Origin: Colwellia demingiae | GTDB taxonomy: Bacteria > Pseudomonadota > Gammaproteobacteria > Enterobacterales > Alteromonadaceae | DNA: 64,000 nucleotides | Direction of reading: 5' to 3' | Assembly: GCF_007954275.1 (NCBI RefSeq) | Contig: NZ_VOLT01000002.1 | Span: forward strand, 248,001 to 312,000 | Shown: one piece after another, positions 46,478 to 60,100 of the stretch | Numbering within the stretch: the stretch's first letter is position 1 | Layout of the letters: the number at the start of each line of letters is the position of its first letter | Translations under genes and position numbers: made by a program | The notes under the pieces: model-generated | Database searches by the model: none | Told to the model about the DNA's origin: nothing | What the model saw: the letters and a program-made list of their open reading frames with translations, nothing else

Positions 46478-47455
46478 TTAAGCTCGTTCTATTGAAAAAC
46501 TCTGCACTTCACTTATTTTTTTGATATCAAGCGCTAACATCACCAGTCTATCAATGCCTAGTGCAACACCTGAACACTGTGGTAATCCATGACTTAATGC
46601 CGCAATAAAGTTTTTATCTATGGGTTTAACGGGCAAACCTTGAGCTGCTCGTTTAGCATTATCTTCTTCAAACCTAACTTGTTGCTCGTTAGCATCAGTT
46701 AACTCATTAAAACCATTTACCAATTCAATACCCTTGAAGTAACATTCGAATCGCTGTGCGACTAGAGGATCTTCACTTGATATTTTTGCTAATGAGGCTT
46801 GAGCTATCGGAAAGTCATAGATAAATTGTGGCTCGTTAATACCAATGCTTGGTTCGATAATTTCAGTGAAGATGAACTGCAATAATAAGTCAGCATCATT
46901 CATTTCAATAAGCCAATCAGCAGCTTTTTCATGCTGATTTAGTACCTCAACAAGCTCATCAAAACTTGCTGTTAACGGATCAACAGAGACTGTTTTAAGG
47001 AAGATATCTTGATAGCTAGTAAATAATGCCTTATTACCACCTAAAACCACTTGTAGTAAATCAGCCACCTCAGACATCAAATCAAACTGATCAAAGCCAA
47101 TACGGTACCATTCAAGCATTGTGAACTCAGGATTATGATTCTTACCTGACTCTTCATGACGGAATGCTTTAGCAATTTGAAAAATACAGCCATAACCTGA
47201 AGCAAGCAAACGCTTCATATGAAATTCTGGTGAGGTTTGTAAAAATAATTCGGTAGAGTGACCCGCTGGACTATCAGCTAAAAAATCATAATTGCAGGAG
47301 AGTGCATCCAAATAAACATCTGTCACTGTGCCCTGGGATAGTGCGGGGGTTTCCACTTCAATAACTTTACGCTCAGCGAAGAATTGTCTTATCTGCTGTA
47401 AGACTGCCGCGCGCTTTTGTGCGTTTTGCCAAGTCAGTGTACTTTGCCAGTTCAT
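46478..47455 (-). CDS. epmA: Elongation factor P (R)-beta-lysine ligase
   Basis: EpmA (GenX/PoxA) is a truncated class II lysyl-tRNA-synthetase-like enzyme that attaches beta-lysine to EF-P, helping ribosomes through polyproline. The 325-aa product lacks the tRNA-binding domain and shows VIEVETPALSQGTVTDV (motif 1 region), FRHEESGKNHNPEFTMLEWYR (motif 2) and GVALGIDRLVML (motif 3). It lies downstream of tuf on the same strand with a terminator and a repeat between, so it is probably a separate unit. Confidence 0.95.
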   Translation of the reverse strand: MNWQSTLTWQNAQKRAAVLQQIRQFFAERKVIEVETPALSQGTVTDVYLDALSCNYDFLADSPAGHSTELFLQTSPEFHMKRLLASGYGCIFQIAKAFRHEESGKNHNPEFTMLEWYRIGFDQFDLMSEVADLLQVVLGGNKALFTSYQDIFLKTVSVDPLTASFDELVEVLNQHEKAADWLIEMNDADLLLQFIFTEIIEPSIGINEPQFIYDFPIAQASLAKISSEDPLVAQRFECYFKGIELVNGFNELTDANEQQVRFEEDNAKRAAQGLPVKPIDKNFIAALSHGLPQCSGVALGIDRLVMLALDIKKISEVQSFSIERA

Positions 47456-47490
47456 TGAAATTCCTTTGAAGTTTAGCGAGAAAACAGATA

Positions 47491-47520
47491 GATTTCCGAC
47501 AATAGACCTCGGAAATGACG
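47491..47520. repeat. Dispersed hairpin repeat, copy B
   Basis: GATTTCCGACAATAGACCTC followed by GGAAATGACG matches copy A (43942) with changes that preserve the pairing (CCGA/TCGG). It lies about 35 bp upstream of the epmA start codon. Confidence 0.55.
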
Positions 47521-47617
47521 ACTGATACTTTATAGTCTATTGCGAGGTAATCAATCAATTTACTTAATATATTTCTCAATAAATGGTTTTGAATTTAATC
47601 AAATTTCAGGCACAAAA

Positions 47618-47637
47618 AAGGCCGCGTTAGCGACCTT
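47618..47637 (-). terminator. Terminator downstream of tuf
   Basis: On the minus strand AAGGTCGC pairs with GCGGCCTT around a TAAC loop (one T-G pair) and is followed by TTTTTTG. It closes the fusA-tuf end of the operon. Confidence 0.85.
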
Positions 47638-47761
47638 CCTTATTCGATATTATTTCTAATATGGATTTGTGTTTTAACAGATAATTTAACAAGACGTTGG
47701 CACGGAGTTGACGCTAGTCAATGAGTACCAACAACGAAGCTAAATCGATGTTAAAGACAAA

Positions 47762-48946
47762 TTAAGCCATAATCTTAGAAACAACACCAGCACCAACAGT
47801 ACGACCACCTTCACGGATAGCGAAGCGTAAACCTTCGTCCATCGCTACTGGGTTGATTAGCTCAACAACAAACTTAAGGTTGTCGCCAGGCATTACCATT
47901 TCAACACCTTCAGGAAGCTCTACAGCACCTGTGATATCTGTTGTACGGAAGTAAAACTGTGGACGGTATCCTTTGAAGAATGGAGTATGACGACCACCTT
48001 CATCTTTCGAAAGAACATAAACTTCAGATTCGAATTTAGTGTGTGGTAAAATTGAACCAGGAGCACATAGTACTTGACCACGTTCAACATCTTCACGCTT
48101 AAGACCACGTAGAAGAACACCACAGTTCTCGCCAGCACGACCTTCGTCAAGAAGCTTACGGAACATTTCAACACCAGTACAAGTTGATTTTTGTGTATCA
48201 CGGATACCAACAACTTCTACTTCTTCACCAATTTTGATGATACCACGTTCAACACGACCAGTAACAACTGTACCACGACCTGAGATTGAGAATACATCTT
48301 CGATAGGCATGATGAATGCACCGTCGATTGCACGCTCTGGCTCTGGAATGTAAGTATCAAGTGCATCAGCAAGTTCGATAATTTTCGCTTCCCATGCTTC
48401 ATCGCCTTGAAGAGCGCCTAAAGCTGAACCTTGAATTACTGGTAAATCATCACCAGGGAAGTCATATTCAGAAAGAAGTTCACGAACTTCCATTTCTACT
48501 AGTTCAAGTAATTCTTCATCATCAACAACATCACATTTGTTCATGAAAACGATAATGAAAGGAACACCAACTTGGCGAGACAATAAGATGTGCTCACGTG
48601 TTTGTGGCATAGGACCATCTGTAGCAGCAACTACTAAGATAGCGCCATCCATTTGTGCAGCACCAGTTATCATGTTTTTGATGTAATCGGCGTGACCAGG
48701 ACAATCTACGTGTGCATAGTGACGTACTTCAGTATCGTATTCGATGTGAGAAGTATTGATTGTAATACCACGTTCACGTTCTTCAGGAGCGTTATCGATT
48801 TGTGCGAAATCTTTAACTTCACCACCGTGAACTTTAGTTAATACAGCAGAGATAGCAGCTGTTAAAGTTGTTTTACCGTGATCTACGTGACCGATAGTAC
48901 CAACGTTAACGTGCGGTTTATTACGTTCAAATTTTTCTTTAGCCAT
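47762..48946 (-). CDS. tuf: Elongation factor Tu
   Basis: This GTPase delivers aminoacyl-tRNA to the ribosome. The 394-aa sequence is complete, with G1 GHVDHGKTT, the switch [15 protein letters not shown]3 [26 protein letters not shown]4 NKCD and the conserved end [14 protein letters not shown]. It follows fusA by 93 bp as in the str operon. A second tuf gene, common in this group, would lie outside the window. Confidence 0.98.
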   Translation of the reverse strand: MAKEKFERNKPHVNVGTIGHVDHGKTTLTAAISAVLTKVHGGEVKDFAQIDNAPEERERGITINTSHIEYDTEVRHYAHVDCPGHADYIKNMITGAAQMDGAILVVAATDGPMPQTREHILLSRQVGVPFIIVFMNKCDVVDDEELLELVEMEVRELLSEYDFPGDDLPVIQGSALGALQGDEAWEAKIIELADALDTYIPEPERAIDGAFIMPIEDVFSISGRGTVVTGRVERGIIKIGEEVEVVGIRDTQKSTCTGVEMFRKLLDEGRAGENCGVLLRGLKREDVERGQVLCAPGSILPHTKFESEVYVLSKDEGGRHTPFFKGYRPQFYFRTTDITGAVELPEGVEMVMPGDNLKFVVELINPVAMDEGLRFAIREGGRTVGAGVVSKIMA

Positions 48947-49039
48947 TTTTCAATTACCTTTAAGTTTAGTAAACTATATAAATTAAAAGGCGCAGTCAAA
49001 ATGACCTTGCCAGATGTAAATATTCGAGTAATGGATTCT

Positions 49040-51139
49040 CTAACGAGTTTCCATAATTTTTTGTGCTACCAATTTCGGTGCTTCATTATACTGCTGAAAC
49101 TCCATAGAGTAAGATGCACGGCCTTGAGTAGCACTACGCAAGTCGGTAGCATAGCCAAACATTTCAGCTAAGGGTACCAATGCATTTACAATTTTCGAAC
49201 CTGCAGGACCTTCGTCCATACCATCAATCATACCGCGACGACGGTTTAAGTCACCTACAACATCACCCATATTGGCTTCTGGCGTAGTAACTTCTACTTT
49301 CATCATTGGCTCTAGAATAACAGGGTTTGCTTCAAGCGCACCTTTTCTAAAGCCCATAGAAGCAGCAACTTTAAATGCTATCTCATTTGAGTCAACATCA
49401 TGAAAAGAACCATCATAAAGGGTAACCTTTATGTCTAATAACGGATAACCAGCTAAAACACCACTATCCATCTGTTCTTTACAGCCTTTTTCTACTGCAG
49501 GAATAAATTCTTTTGGTACGGTTCCGCCAACGATTTCGTTAACAAACTCAAAACCAGCACCTTCTTCATTCGGTTCCATTTTCAACCAAACGTGGCCAAA
49601 TTGACCTTTACCACCTGATTGACGGATAAATTTACCTTCAACTTCAACAGTACCGCGAATTGTTTCTCGATAAGAAACTTGTGGGTTACCAACGTTACAC
49701 TCAACACCAAATTCACGTTTCATACGTTCAACAAGGATATCTAAGTGTAGCTCACCCATACCCGAGATAATGGTCTGTCCAGTTTCATCGTCAGTGGCCA
49801 CTCTAAATGAGGGGTCTTCTGCTGCAAGTTTACCTAAAGCAACACCCATTTTTTCTTGTGCTGCGAGTGTTCTTGGCTCTACGGCAACTGAAATTACCGG
49901 TTCAGGAAACTCCATGCGTTCTAGCGTAATAACATTTTTGATATCACATAACGTATCACCCGTAGTGACATCTTTCAAACCAATTGCAGCCGCTATATCA
50001 CCAGCACGAACTTCTTTAATCTCTTGCCTGTCGTTGGCATGCATTTGTACTATACGACCAAAACGTTCTTTTTTACCCTTAACTGGGTTATAAACGCTAT
50101 CACCTGTTTGCACTACACCTGAATATACACGGAAGAATGTCAGGGTACCAACAAATGGGTCTGTTGCTATTTTAAAAGCGAGTGCTGAAAAAGGTGCTTC
50201 ATCATCTGCGGAGCGAGTACCTTCAGTTTCATCTTTATCATCATTGATACCAGTAATCGCTGTCACTTCAGTTGGTGAAGGCAGATATTCAATAACAGCA
50301 TCAAGTACAGCTTGTACGCCTTTGTTTTTAAAGGCACTACCACAGCTACACAAAATAATTTCATTCGCTAATGTACGAGCACGCAAACCTATTTTAATCT
50401 CTGCTTCGGTTAACTCACCTTCTTCAAGGTATTTATCCATTAGCTCTTCATTGGCTTCAGCAGCTTCAGAAACGAGGTTTTCTCGCCACTCTTCAGCAAG
50501 TTCTTGCATATCTGCAGGAATATCTTCATAGCTGAAAGTCATGCCCTGATCACTTGCATTCCAGTTGATGGCCTTCATTTTTATCAGATCAACAACACCT
50601 TCAAAATCGTCTTCTGCACCAATAGCTAAATGTATTGGAACTGCATTTGCGCCCAGACGAGTTTTAAGTTGCTCAACTACATATAAGAAGTCAGCTCCTG
50701 TTCTGTCCATTTTGTTCACAAACACTATGCGTGGTACGGCATACTTTTCCATTTGACGCCAAACCGTTTCGGTTTGCGGCTGAACACCTGAAGAACCACA
50801 TAACACTAATACAGCACCATCAAGTACACGTAAAGAACGTTCAACCTCAATAGTAAAATCAACGTGACCTGGGGTATCAATGATATTGATACGGTGATCA
50901 TCAAATTGACCTTCCATTCCTTTCCAGAAACACGTAGTTGCTGCAGAGGTTATGGTTATGCCACGTTCTTGCTCTTGTTCCATCCAGTCCATAGTGGCCG
51001 CGCCATCATGCACTTCACCAATTTTATGAGATAGACCTGTATAGAATAATACGCGTTCTGTGGTTGTCGTTTTACCTGCATCTACATGCGCACAGATACC
51101 AATATTACGGTAGCGCTCTATAGGAGTGATACGGGCCAA
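49040..51139 (-). CDS. fusA: Elongation factor G
   Basis: This is the translocation GTPase: 699 aa with G1 [34 protein letters not shown]3 [10 protein letters not shown]4 NKMD and full-length domains II-V (end [20 protein letters not shown]). The start that aligns with known EF-G ([15 protein letters not shown]) is a TTG codon at 51139-51137, with GAGG 8 nt upstream; an ATT sits one codon earlier and no ATG is available. TTG is unusual for so highly expressed a gene. Confidence 0.96.
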   Translation of the reverse strand: MARITPIERYRNIGICAHVDAGKTTTTERVLFYTGLSHKIGEVHDGAATMDWMEQEQERGITITSAATTCFWKGMEGQFDDHRINIIDTPGHVDFTIEVERSLRVLDGAVLVLCGSSGVQPQTETVWRQMEKYAVPRIVFVNKMDRTGADFLYVVEQLKTRLGANAVPIHLAIGAEDDFEGVVDLIKMKAINWNASDQGMTFSYEDIPADMQELAEEWRENLVSEAAEANEELMDKYLEEGELTEAEIKIGLRARTLANEIILCSCGSAFKNKGVQAVLDAVIEYLPSPTEVTAITGINDDKDETEGTRSADDEAPFSALAFKIATDPFVGTLTFFRVYSGVVQTGDSVYNPVKGKKERFGRIVQMHANDRQEIKEVRAGDIAAAIGLKDVTTGDTLCDIKNVITLERMEFPEPVISVAVEPRTLAAQEKMGVALGKLAAEDPSFRVATDDETGQTIISGMGELHLDILVERMKREFGVECNVGNPQVSYRETIRGTVEVEGKFIRQSGGKGQFGHVWLKMEPNEEGAGFEFVNEIVGGTVPKEFIPAVEKGCKEQMDSGVLAGYPLLDIKVTLYDGSFHDVDSNEIAFKVAASMGFRKGALEANPVILEPMMKVEVTTPEANMGDVVGDLNRRRGMIDGMDEGPAGSKIVNALVPLAEMFGYATDLRSATQGRASYSMEFQQYNEAPKLVAQKIMETR

Positions 51140-51305
51140 AATGAAATCCTCTTACTATTACTGGTCAGTAAACAAGTAATATATATTTAGTGTTATTAAT
51201 TAAATATTCGTTGTTGAGTAAATCACAACAGCCAAACACTTAATTAATAAAACTCTGACTCATATTTCTAACTTAGTGGTAAAAGCACTAGTCCGTAAAA
51301 TGAGT

Positions 51306-51336
51306 ATGGCTAGCAAGAGTAACTCTTGCTAGCCAT
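51306..51336 (-). other. Perfect 14-bp hairpin between rpsG and fusA
   Basis: ATGGCTAGCAAGAG and CTCTTGCTAGCCAT are perfect inverses around TAA. No T-run follows on the minus strand, so it is probably not a terminator. An RNA processing or regulatory site in the str mRNA is more likely. Confidence 0.6.
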
Positions 51337-51338
51337 GT

Positions 51339-51368
51339 ATCTACCTTTGAGTAAACCCAAAAGTAGAT
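51339..51368 (-). other. Second hairpin between rpsG and fusA
   Basis: ATCTACCTTTG (51339-51349) pairs with CAAAAGTAGAT (51358-51368) with one wobble. It stands 2 bp from the perfect hairpin, so the two form a tandem structure just after rpsG. Confidence 0.55.
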
Positions 51369-51393
51369 AATACAATCAGTCAATACTGCTAGC

Positions 51394-51864
51394 TTACCAG
51401 CGGTAGTGAGCGAATGCTTTGTTAGCGTCAGCCATACGGTGAACGTCTTCACGTTTCTTAACCGCTGAACCTTTGCTATCAGACGCATCTAACATTTCGT
51501 TAGCTAGGCGCTGAGCCATTGATTTTTCACCACGTTTACGAGCTGCTTCAACTAACCAACGCATGGCTAGAGCATTACGACGCACTGGACGTACTTCAAC
51601 TGGAACCTGATAAGTAGAACCACCAACACGACGAGATTTAACTTCGACAGATGGGCGGATGTTATCTAAAGCTTCTTCGAAAAGCTCTAATTGATCTTTT
51701 TCAGATTTCTGAGCTAAAATATCTAATGCACCGTAAACAATTTTTTCGGCAGTAGATTTCTTACCATCAACCATAAGGATGTTGATGAATTTTGCTAAAA
51801 GTTCGTTATGGAACTTAGGATCTGGCAATATTTTACGTTGCCCAACGACGCGTCTTCTTGGCAT
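51394..51864 (-). CDS. rpsG: Ribosomal protein S7
   Basis: S7 is the primary 16S 3'-domain binder of the 30S head and, in E. coli, the translational repressor of the str operon. The 156-aa product opens [20 protein letters not shown] and ends [10 protein letters not shown], full-length and typical. It follows rpsL by 118 bp. Confidence 0.98.
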   Translation of the reverse strand: MPRRRVVGQRKILPDPKFHNELLAKFINILMVDGKKSTAEKIVYGALDILAQKSEKDQLELFEEALDNIRPSVEVKSRRVGGSTYQVPVEVRPVRRNALAMRWLVEAARKRGEKSMAQRLANEMLDASDSKGSAVKKREDVHRMADANKAFAHYRW

Positions 51865-51982
51865 CTTAATTCTCCGTAGTATTCAGGATAAATCCAAAAT
51901 ATATAAATTTTAAAAATTTCTTAATTTGGCCTTACTTAACGTTTTTATCTTTTACCTATCAAGTAGGTAAAGGAGGGAAAAC

Positions 51983-52369
<387 letters not shown>

Positions 52370-52531
52370 TTAGTTGTTACCAAGGAAAGTAGCCTTGATA
52401 AATTATTGTGAAAGCTTTAAATCAATGGGAAAAGCTTACACGCTCGTAATATATCTTTTACCTTATAAAGACGTGAAAATCATCACACCTTTTATATTAT
52501 GCACACTGGGTACAGAATATCAGGTCGCGAA

Positions 52532-52560
52532 ATTCTATAGGTCAATGATTGAGCTGTCAA
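52532..52560 (-). promoter_or_regulatory. Sigma-70 promoter of the str operon
   Basis: On the minus strand TTGACA (52560-52555) is followed after 17 bp by TAGAAT (52537-52532), a near-consensus promoter. It predicts a start near 52525 and a leader of about 170 nt before rpsL. Confidence 0.7.
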
Positions 52561-52777
52561 GTATTTATACCAATAACACTAACTAAGTGATCATTTTAAA
52601 ATAGCCAAACGATCCTATAACCTCGTTGCTTTAACTAACAATCGTTCGCTATCACTCAAACAAACGTCTTGTTATTGATAGATTATTCTTGTTGCTTATT
52701 TTTAAGTGAAAGCTCTGACCTTACTTAATGACGTTGGTATTCGTTTTCTAGGTAAAATTTATAAACTATAAAAACAA

Positions 52778-52807
52778 AAAACCGCACCTCTTTCAAGGTA
52801 CGGTTTT
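52778..52807 (-). terminator. Terminator of rpoBC
   Basis: On the minus strand AAAACCGTACCT pairs with AGGTGCGGTTTT (one mismatch) and is followed by a T-run. It lies 50 bp past the rpoC stop. Confidence 0.9.
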
Positions 52808-52858
52808 ATAATAACGCTTTACTATATGGAGTAGAGGACTAGCCCATATAACAAGTTA

Positions 52859-55800
52859 TTAATGATTACCTGACAGTAAATCTGAATTTAACGCATCAGT
52901 TAATGCTTTTTCTGCATCATCCGCTGAAACGGTAGATTCAACAGCTGGTGCTAAAGCAGCAGCTTTACGTCTTGCTCGTTCTTGATGGTACGAATAACCT
53001 GTACCAGCTGGGATTAAACGACCAACGATAACGTTTTCTTTCAAGCCACGTAGACCATCTTTCTTACCTGCAACTGCAGCTTCAGTAAGTACACGTGTTG
53101 TTTCTTGGAAAGATGCTGCTGAAATGAATGATTCAGTTGCAAGTGATGCTTTAGTAATACCCATCATCTGCATTTCATATTCAGCTGGTTGCTTACCTTC
53201 AGCTTCAAGTTCACGGTTTGAGATATTAACTCGCGCCACTTCAACTTGTTCGCCTTTAAGGAAAGTAGAATCACCTGCATCAAGAATTTCACACTTACGG
53301 ATCATTTGACGTACGATAACTTCAATGTGCTTATCGTTAATCTTAACACCCTGTAGACGGTAAACTTCTTGAACTTCGTTAACGATGTAGTTAGCAACTG
53401 GTGCAACACCACGTAAACGTAAGATATCATGTGGAGATTCAGGACCATCGGCAATAACTTCACCTTTGATTACTGGCTCACCTTCATAGATATTCAATAG
53501 ACGCGTTTTCGGGATCATCTCTTCGTAAACTTCACCGCTAGGCTGAGTAATCAATAAGCGTACTTTACCTTTGGTTTCTTTACCGAAAGCAACAACACCT
53601 GTTTTCTCTGCAAGTATCGCAGGAAGTTTAGGTTTACGTGCTTCAAATAAATCAGCTACACGAGGAAGACCACCGGTAATATCACGAGTTTTTGAACTTG
53701 CTTGTGGTATACGAGCTAGTGCATCACCAACGCCAACATCCGCGCCATCTTCAAGGTTAACAATCGCATTACCTGGAAGATAGTAAAGTGCTGGAATTTC
53801 AGTTCCCGCAATCATTACTTCTTTGCCTTTCGCATCTACAAGTTTCAATGCTGGACGCATTTCTTTACCTGTTGCATTACGTTGTGCAGCGTCAGTAATA
53901 ACGATACTTGATAAACCAGTTAACTCATCAGTTTGGCGAACCATAGTTACGCCATCAGCAAGATCAACGAATTGAACCTTACCTGCCACTTCCGTGATGA
54001 TAGGGTGAGTATGTGGGTCCCAGTTAGCGATAGTATCGCCAGAGTTCACTGCTTCACCGTCATTTTTAGAAAGTACAGAACCGTAAGGAACTTTATAACG
54101 TTCTTTCTCACGGCCCATTTCATCAATGATTGTTAACTCTGATGAACGAGACGTAATTACAAGATGTTTCTCTGAGTTTGTTACAAACTTAGCGTTTTGT
54201 AATTTCAAAGTACCTGTATTTTTAACTTGTACGCTGCTTTCAGCAGTAGCACGAGATGAAGCACCACCGATATGGAACGTACGCATTGTTAACTGTGTAC
54301 CCGGTTCACCAATTGATTGTGCAGCAACTACACCAATAGCTTCACCTTGGTTGATCATATGACCACGAGCCAAATCACGACCGTAACAATTAGCACAAAT
54401 ACCAAAGTCAGTCTTACAAGTAATGATTGAACGTACTTTGATTTGATCTACTGAGTTATCTTCAATAACATCACAAAGTGCTTCATCAATTAGTGTATTA
54501 CGCGGAAGTAATACTTCTTCAGTACCTGGAATTAACACGTCATCACACACGACACGACCTAGAACACGTTCGCGTAATGGCTCAACAACATCACCACCTT
54601 CGATTAGTGGCGTCATTAATAAACCGTCATGTGTACCACAGTCATGGTTAGTAACAACCAAATCTTGTGCAACATCAACTAAACGACGAGTTAGATAACC
54701 CGAGTTAGCTGTTTTAAGTGCCGTATCGGCAAGACCTTTACGCGCACCGTGAGTTGAGATGAAGTATTGTAATACAGTCAGACCTTCACGGAAGTTAGCT
54801 TTGATTGGCGTTTCGATGATTGAACCATCTGGTTTAGCCATCAAACCACGCATACCCGCTAATTGACGAATCTGTGCAGCACTACCACGAGCACCCGAGT
54901 CAGCCATCATAAAGATTGAGTTGAAAGAATCTTGTTCTTCCATTTCGCCATCGCGGTTTTTAACCATTTCTTTCGAAAGGTTATCCATCATCGCTTTCGA
55001 AACTTTTTCGTTAGCAGATGACCAAATATCGATTACTTTGTTGTACTTCTCACCGGCAGTTACTAGACCTTGGTCAAACTGGGCTTGAATTTCAGCAACT
55101 TCAGCTTCTGAATCTTCTACAATCGTATACTTAGCTTCAGGAATAACCATATCGTCGATACCAACAGAACAACCTGCAATCATCGCGTAATGGAAACCTG
55201 TATACATGATTTGATCAGCAAACATTACTGTTTCTTTCAAACCTAAGTTACGGTAAGCATGGTTAATCAGTTTCGAAATTGGTTTTTTACCAAGTGGCTT
55301 GTCAATTAGGTCATAAGGTAAGCCCTTAGGACATACTTGCCACATAATTGCGCGACCAACGGTAGTATCACGTAATTTAGTTACTGGTTCCCATTCACCG
55401 TCAGCATTTTTAACGTGCTCAGTGATACGAACTTTGATACGAGCATGAAGTTCAGCAACACCTGTACGGTAAGCCTTTTCTACTTCTTTCTCGTCAGTAA
55501 AGTACATGCCTTCACCTAAACCATTAATACGGAATCTTGTTAGGTAATAAAGACCTAATACAACATCCTGTGATGGTACGATGATTGGTTCACCGTTAGC
55601 TGGTGCTAGAACGTTGTTCGTTGACATCATCAACGTACGTGCTTCCATTTGTGCTTCGATTGTCAACGGTACGTGTACCGCCATTTGGTCACCATCGAAA
55701 TCGGCATTGTATGCCGCACAAACTAGTGGATGAAGATGAATTGCTTTACCTTCAATCAACACAGGTTCAAAAGCTTGGATACCCAATCTATGAAGTGTTG

Positions 55801-57079
55801 GTGCACGGTTAAGCATAACTGGATGTTCACGGATTACTTCATCAAGTACATCCCAAACTTCAGCGCCTTCACGTTCAACTAATTTCTTAGCCGCTTTAAT
55901 TGTAGTCGCTAAACCACGTGCTTCTAATTTACCGTAGATAAATGGCTTGAATAATTCAAGTGCCATTTTCTTAGGTAAACCACACTGATGTAGTTTAAGC
56001 GTAGGACCAACAGTGATTACTGAACGACCAGAGTAATCAACACGTTTACCTAGTAAATTCTGACGGAAACGACCTTGCTTACCTTTAATCATATCGGCAA
56101 GAGATTTAAGAGGACGTTTGTTAGAACCCGTAATTGCACGACCACGACGACCGTTATCTAAAAGTGCATCAACAGATTCTTGTAACATACGTTTTTCGTT
56201 ACGTACAATAATATCTGGAGCAACTAAGTCTAGAAGACGTTTTAGACGGTTGTTACGGTTAATAACACGACGGTATAAATCGTTAAGATCAGAAGTCGCA
56301 AAACGACCACCATCTAGTGGTACTAACGGACGTAAATCTGGCGGTAAAATTGGTAGAACATTCATAATCATCCACTCAGGTTTGTTACCTGAGGCAGCGA
56401 ATGCTTCCATTAATTTTAAACGCTTAGTGATTTTTTTACGTTTAGTTTCACTACCGATTTCTGGTAATTCTTCACGCATTTGCGCTACTTCACCGTCTAA
56501 ATCGATTTGTTGTAGTAAAGCTAATACCGCTTCAGCACCCATTAAGGCGTCAAATTCATCACCGTGCTCTTCTAACGCATCAAGATATTCTTCTTCCGTT
56601 AGAATTTGGCTTTTTTCTAATGTCGTTAAACCAGGTTCGGTTACAACATATGACTCAAAATAAAGCACACGCTCAATATCACGTAACGTCATATCAAGGA
56701 GCAAACCAATACGTGATGGTAATGATTTTAAGAACCAAATGTGAGCCACTGGACTTGCTAATTCGATATGACCCATACGGTCACGACGAACTTTAGTCAA
56801 TGTAACTTCTACGCCACATTTTTCACAGATAACACCACGATGCTTTAAGCGTTTGTATTTGCCACAAAGACATTCATAGTCTTTTACAGGGCCAAAAATA
56901 CGCGCACAGAATAAGCCGTCACGTTCTGGCTTAAAAGTACGGTAGTTAATGGTTTCTGGCTTTTTAACTTCACCAAATGACCAAGAACGTACCAAATCTG
57001 GCGACGCTAATCCGATGCGAATACCATCGAAATCTTCGGTTTGATTCTGTTGCTTAAGAAACTTAAGTAAATCTTTCAC
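52859..57079 (-). CDS. rpoC: RNA polymerase beta' subunit
   Basis: This is the catalytic beta' subunit, 1406 aa (E. coli 1407). Visible parts are the N-terminal zinc site ([20 protein letters not shown], about residues 70-88), the clamp, the active-site Mg loop [12 protein letters not shown] near residue 460, the second zinc site (CDCGTHDG later, [15 protein letters not shown]) and the trigger loop region ([16 protein letters not shown]). The start is GTG, as in E. coli rpoC, with GGAGAAGTG upstream. It follows rpoB by 108 bp. Confidence 0.98.
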   Translation of the reverse strand: MKDLLKFLKQQNQTEDFDGIRIGLASPDLVRSWSFGEVKKPETINYRTFKPERDGLFCARIFGPVKDYECLCGKYKRLKHRGVICEKCGVEVTLTKVRRDRMGHIELASPVAHIWFLKSLPSRIGLLLDMTLRDIERVLYFESYVVTEPGLTTLEKSQILTEEEYLDALEEHGDEFDALMGAEAVLALLQQIDLDGEVAQMREELPEIGSETKRKKITKRLKLMEAFAASGNKPEWMIMNVLPILPPDLRPLVPLDGGRFATSDLNDLYRRVINRNNRLKRLLDLVAPDIIVRNEKRMLQESVDALLDNGRRGRAITGSNKRPLKSLADMIKGKQGRFRQNLLGKRVDYSGRSVITVGPTLKLHQCGLPKKMALELFKPFIYGKLEARGLATTIKAAKKLVEREGAEVWDVLDEVIREHPVMLNRAPTLHRLGIQAFEPVLIEGKAIHLHPLVCAAYNADFDGDQMAVHVPLTIEAQMEARTLMMSTNNVLAPANGEPIIVPSQDVVLGLYYLTRFRINGLGEGMYFTDEKEVEKAYRTGVAELHARIKVRITEHVKNADGEWEPVTKLRDTTVGRAIMWQVCPKGLPYDLIDKPLGKKPISKLINHAYRNLGLKETVMFADQIMYTGFHYAMIAGCSVGIDDMVIPEAKYTIVEDSEAEVAEIQAQFDQGLVTAGEKYNKVIDIWSSANEKVSKAMMDNLSKEMVKNRDGEMEEQDSFNSIFMMADSGARGSAAQIRQLAGMRGLMAKPDGSIIETPIKANFREGLTVLQYFISTHGARKGLADTALKTANSGYLTRRLVDVAQDLVVTNHDCGTHDGLLMTPLIEGGDVVEPLRERVLGRVVCDDVLIPGTEEVLLPRNTLIDEALCDVIEDNSVDQIKVRSIITCKTDFGICANCYGRDLARGHMINQGEAIGVVAAQSIGEPGTQLTMRTFHIGGASSRATAESSVQVKNTGTLKLQNAKFVTNSEKHLVITSRSSELTIIDEMGREKERYKVPYGSVLSKNDGEAVNSGDTIANWDPHTHPIITEVAGKVQFVDLADGVTMVRQTDELTGLSSIVITDAAQRNATGKEMRPALKLVDAKGKEVMIAGTEIPALYYLPGNAIVNLEDGADVGVGDALARIPQASSKTRDITGGLPRVADLFEARKPKLPAILAEKTGVVAFGKETKGKVRLLITQPSGEVYEEMIPKTRLLNIYEGEPVIKGEVIADGPESPHDILRLRGVAPVANYIVNEVQEVYRLQGVKINDKHIEVIVRQMIRKCEILDAGDSTFLKGEQVEVARVNISNRELEAEGKQPAEYEMQMMGITKASLATESFISAASFQETTRVLTEAAVAGKKDGLRGLKENVIVGRLIPAGTGYSYHQERARRKAAALAPAVESTVSADDAEKALTDALNSDLLSGNH

Positions 57080-57187
57080 ACACTTCTCCTGTCGGAGTTA
57101 AACTTTGAGAAGAAGGCAAAATAATTTGCCTTCTTCGCTTACCGGCTTATCCATCAGGATAAGCGCAGTTGACTTATGGTTTGAAAC

Positions 57188-60100
57188 CTAGTCTTTGTCC
57201 AACTCGATGTTAATGCCTAACGAGCGGATTTCTTTCAACAATACGTTGAATGACTCAGGAATACCTGGTTCCATGCGATGATCACCATCAACTAAGTTTT
57301 TATACATCTTAGTACGACCGTTAACATCATCAGACTTAACTGTAAGCATTTCTTGTAAGGTATAAGCAGCACCGTAAGCTTCAAGTGCCCATACTTCCAT
57401 CTCACCGAAACGCTGACCACCGAACTGAGCTTTACCACCAAGTGGTTGATGAGTTACTAGTGAGTAAGAACCAGTTGAACGAGCATGCATTTTGTCATCA
57501 ACTAAATGGTTTAGTTTTAACATATACATATAACCAACAGTAACAGGACGTTCAAACTCACGACCGGTACGGCCATCAGTTAATACGAACTGACCACTTT
57601 GTGGCATATCAGCAAGCACGAATAACTCTTTAATTTCTTTCTCTGCAGCGCCATCAAATGCTGGTGTAGCAATTGGTAGACCAGCACGTAAGTTACCTGC
57701 TAAGCGTAAAACTTCATCATCAGAGAAACTAGCAACATCAACTACTTGGCGAGATTCACCAACATTGTAAACTTCTTGAATGAAGTTACGTAGTTTATGA
57801 ATTTCTTGTTGCGCTTCTAACATGCGGTTGATCTTTTCACCGATACCGCGACACGCCATACCTAAGTGAGTTTCTAAGATCTGACCAATGTTCATACGTG
57901 ATGGAACACCTAACGGGTTCAATACGATATCAACTGGTACACCGAATTGATCGTATGGCATATCTTCAACAGGTACTACGTTTGAAATAACACCCTTGTT
58001 ACCATGACGACCAGCCATTTTATCACCAGGCTGAATATGACGTTTAACAGCTAAGTAAACCTTAACGATTTTTAAAACGCCAGGTTGTAAGTCATCACCT
58101 TGAGTGATCTTACGACGCTTAACTTCAAACTTCTTATCAAAATCTTCTTTGATATTATCAAATTGCTCAGCAATTTGCTCAAGTTCAGCTTGTTGCGCTT
58201 CATCAGCTAATTTTTGTGTTAACCACTTGTCACGAGACATTGACGTTAAGTCAGACTCATTTAAACCAGCAGATAACAATAACTTCTTAGTACGTGCGTA
58301 AATACCATCTTCTAAAATGCTTAATTCATCGCCAAGATCTTTCTTAACTTCTTTAAGTTGCATTTGTTCAATTTCAACTGCACGAGCATCTTTTTCAACG
58401 CCGTCACGAGTAAATATTTGAACATCGATGATAGTACCTTTAACAGAGTTAGGTACACGTAATGAACTATCTTTAACGTCAGCAGCTTTCTCACCGAAAA
58501 TTGCTCGTAGTAGTTTTTCTTCTGGCGTAAGTTGTGTTTCACCTTTTGGTGTCACTTTACCTACTAAGATATCGCCACCATTTACTTCAGCACCAATATA
58601 AACAACACCCGCTTCATCTAATTTAGATAATGCTGATTCGCCTACGTTTGGAATATCTGCCGTAATTTCTTCACTACCCAATTTAGTATCACGTGCAATA
58701 CACGTTAACTCTTGGATATGAATAGTAGTAAATCTATCCTCTATAGCAACACGCTCAGATAACAACATTGAATCTTCAAAGTTGTAACCATTCCAAGGCA
58801 TGAAAGCAATACGCATGTTTTGACCTAACGCCAATTCACCCATATCAGTAGAAGGACCATCAGCTAATACATCACCACGTACAACTGGCTCACCCATACG
58901 ACACACTGGACGTTGGTTGATACAAGTGTTTTGGTTAGAACGTGTGTATTTAGTTAAGTTATAAATATCAATACCGGCTTCACCAGCATGCATTTCATTT
59001 TCATTAACTTTTACCACGATGCGTGATGCGTCAACATAGCTTACTACGCCGCCACGTTTGGCAACGGCAGTAACACCAGAATCAACAGCAACTACTTTTT
59101 CCATACCCGTACCAACAAGTGGTTTATCAACTCGTAAAGTAGGTACAGCTTGACGTTGCATGTTCGAGCCCATCAAGGCTCTGTTTGCATCATCGTGTTC
59201 AAGGAATGGAATAAGTGACGCCGCAACAGAAATAATTTGTTGTGGTGAAACATCCATATATTGAACTTCAGCAGAAGCTTTTAACGTAAATTCGTTTCTA
59301 TGACGACAGTTAACTAAATCTTCCGTTAACATGTTTTTATCATCACTTTTAGCGTTTGCCTGAGCGATAACAAAGTTACCCTCTTCAATCGCTGATAAGT
59401 AATCAATATCGTCAGTCACTAAACCGTCAATTACTTTACGGTATGGTGTTTCTAAGAAACCGAAATCATTGGTACGTGCGTAACATGAAAGCGAGTTGAT
59501 CAAACCAATGTTTGGACCCTCTGGCGTTTCGATTGGACAAACACGACCGTAATGCGTTGGATGTACATCTCGTACTTCAAAACCAGCACGTTCACGGGTT
59601 AAACCACCCGGCCCTAAGGCAGAAATACGACGCTTATGCGTTACTTCTGATAACGGGTTGTTTTGATCCATAAACTGTGACAATTGTGATGAGCCAAAGA
59701 ACTCTTTCACTGCCGCAGAAATTGGTTTAGCGTTGATTAAATCTTGTGGCATGATTGCATCTAAGTCACCAAGACTTAAGCGCTCACGTACTGCACGTTC
59801 AACACGAACAAGACCAACACGGAATTGGTTTTCAGCCATTTCGCCAACAGAACGAATACGACGGTTACCTAAGTGATCTATATCATCAACTTCACCTTTA
59901 CCGTCACGAATGCCGATTAAGGTTTTCATTACTGAAATAATGTCTTCTTTTGACAAGATACCAGTACCAACATCATCAGCATTGCCAACACGACGGTTGA
60001 ACTTCATACGACCTACAGTTGATAAGTCATAACGTTCTGATGCGAAGAATAAGTTAGAGAACAATCCTTCAGCAGCGTCTTTCGTTGGTGGCTCGCCTGG

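Noticed and set aside
56118..56663. 181-aa frame antisense to rpoC
   Set aside because: A by-product of conserved rpoC codon use; Ser/Arg-rich with no family features.
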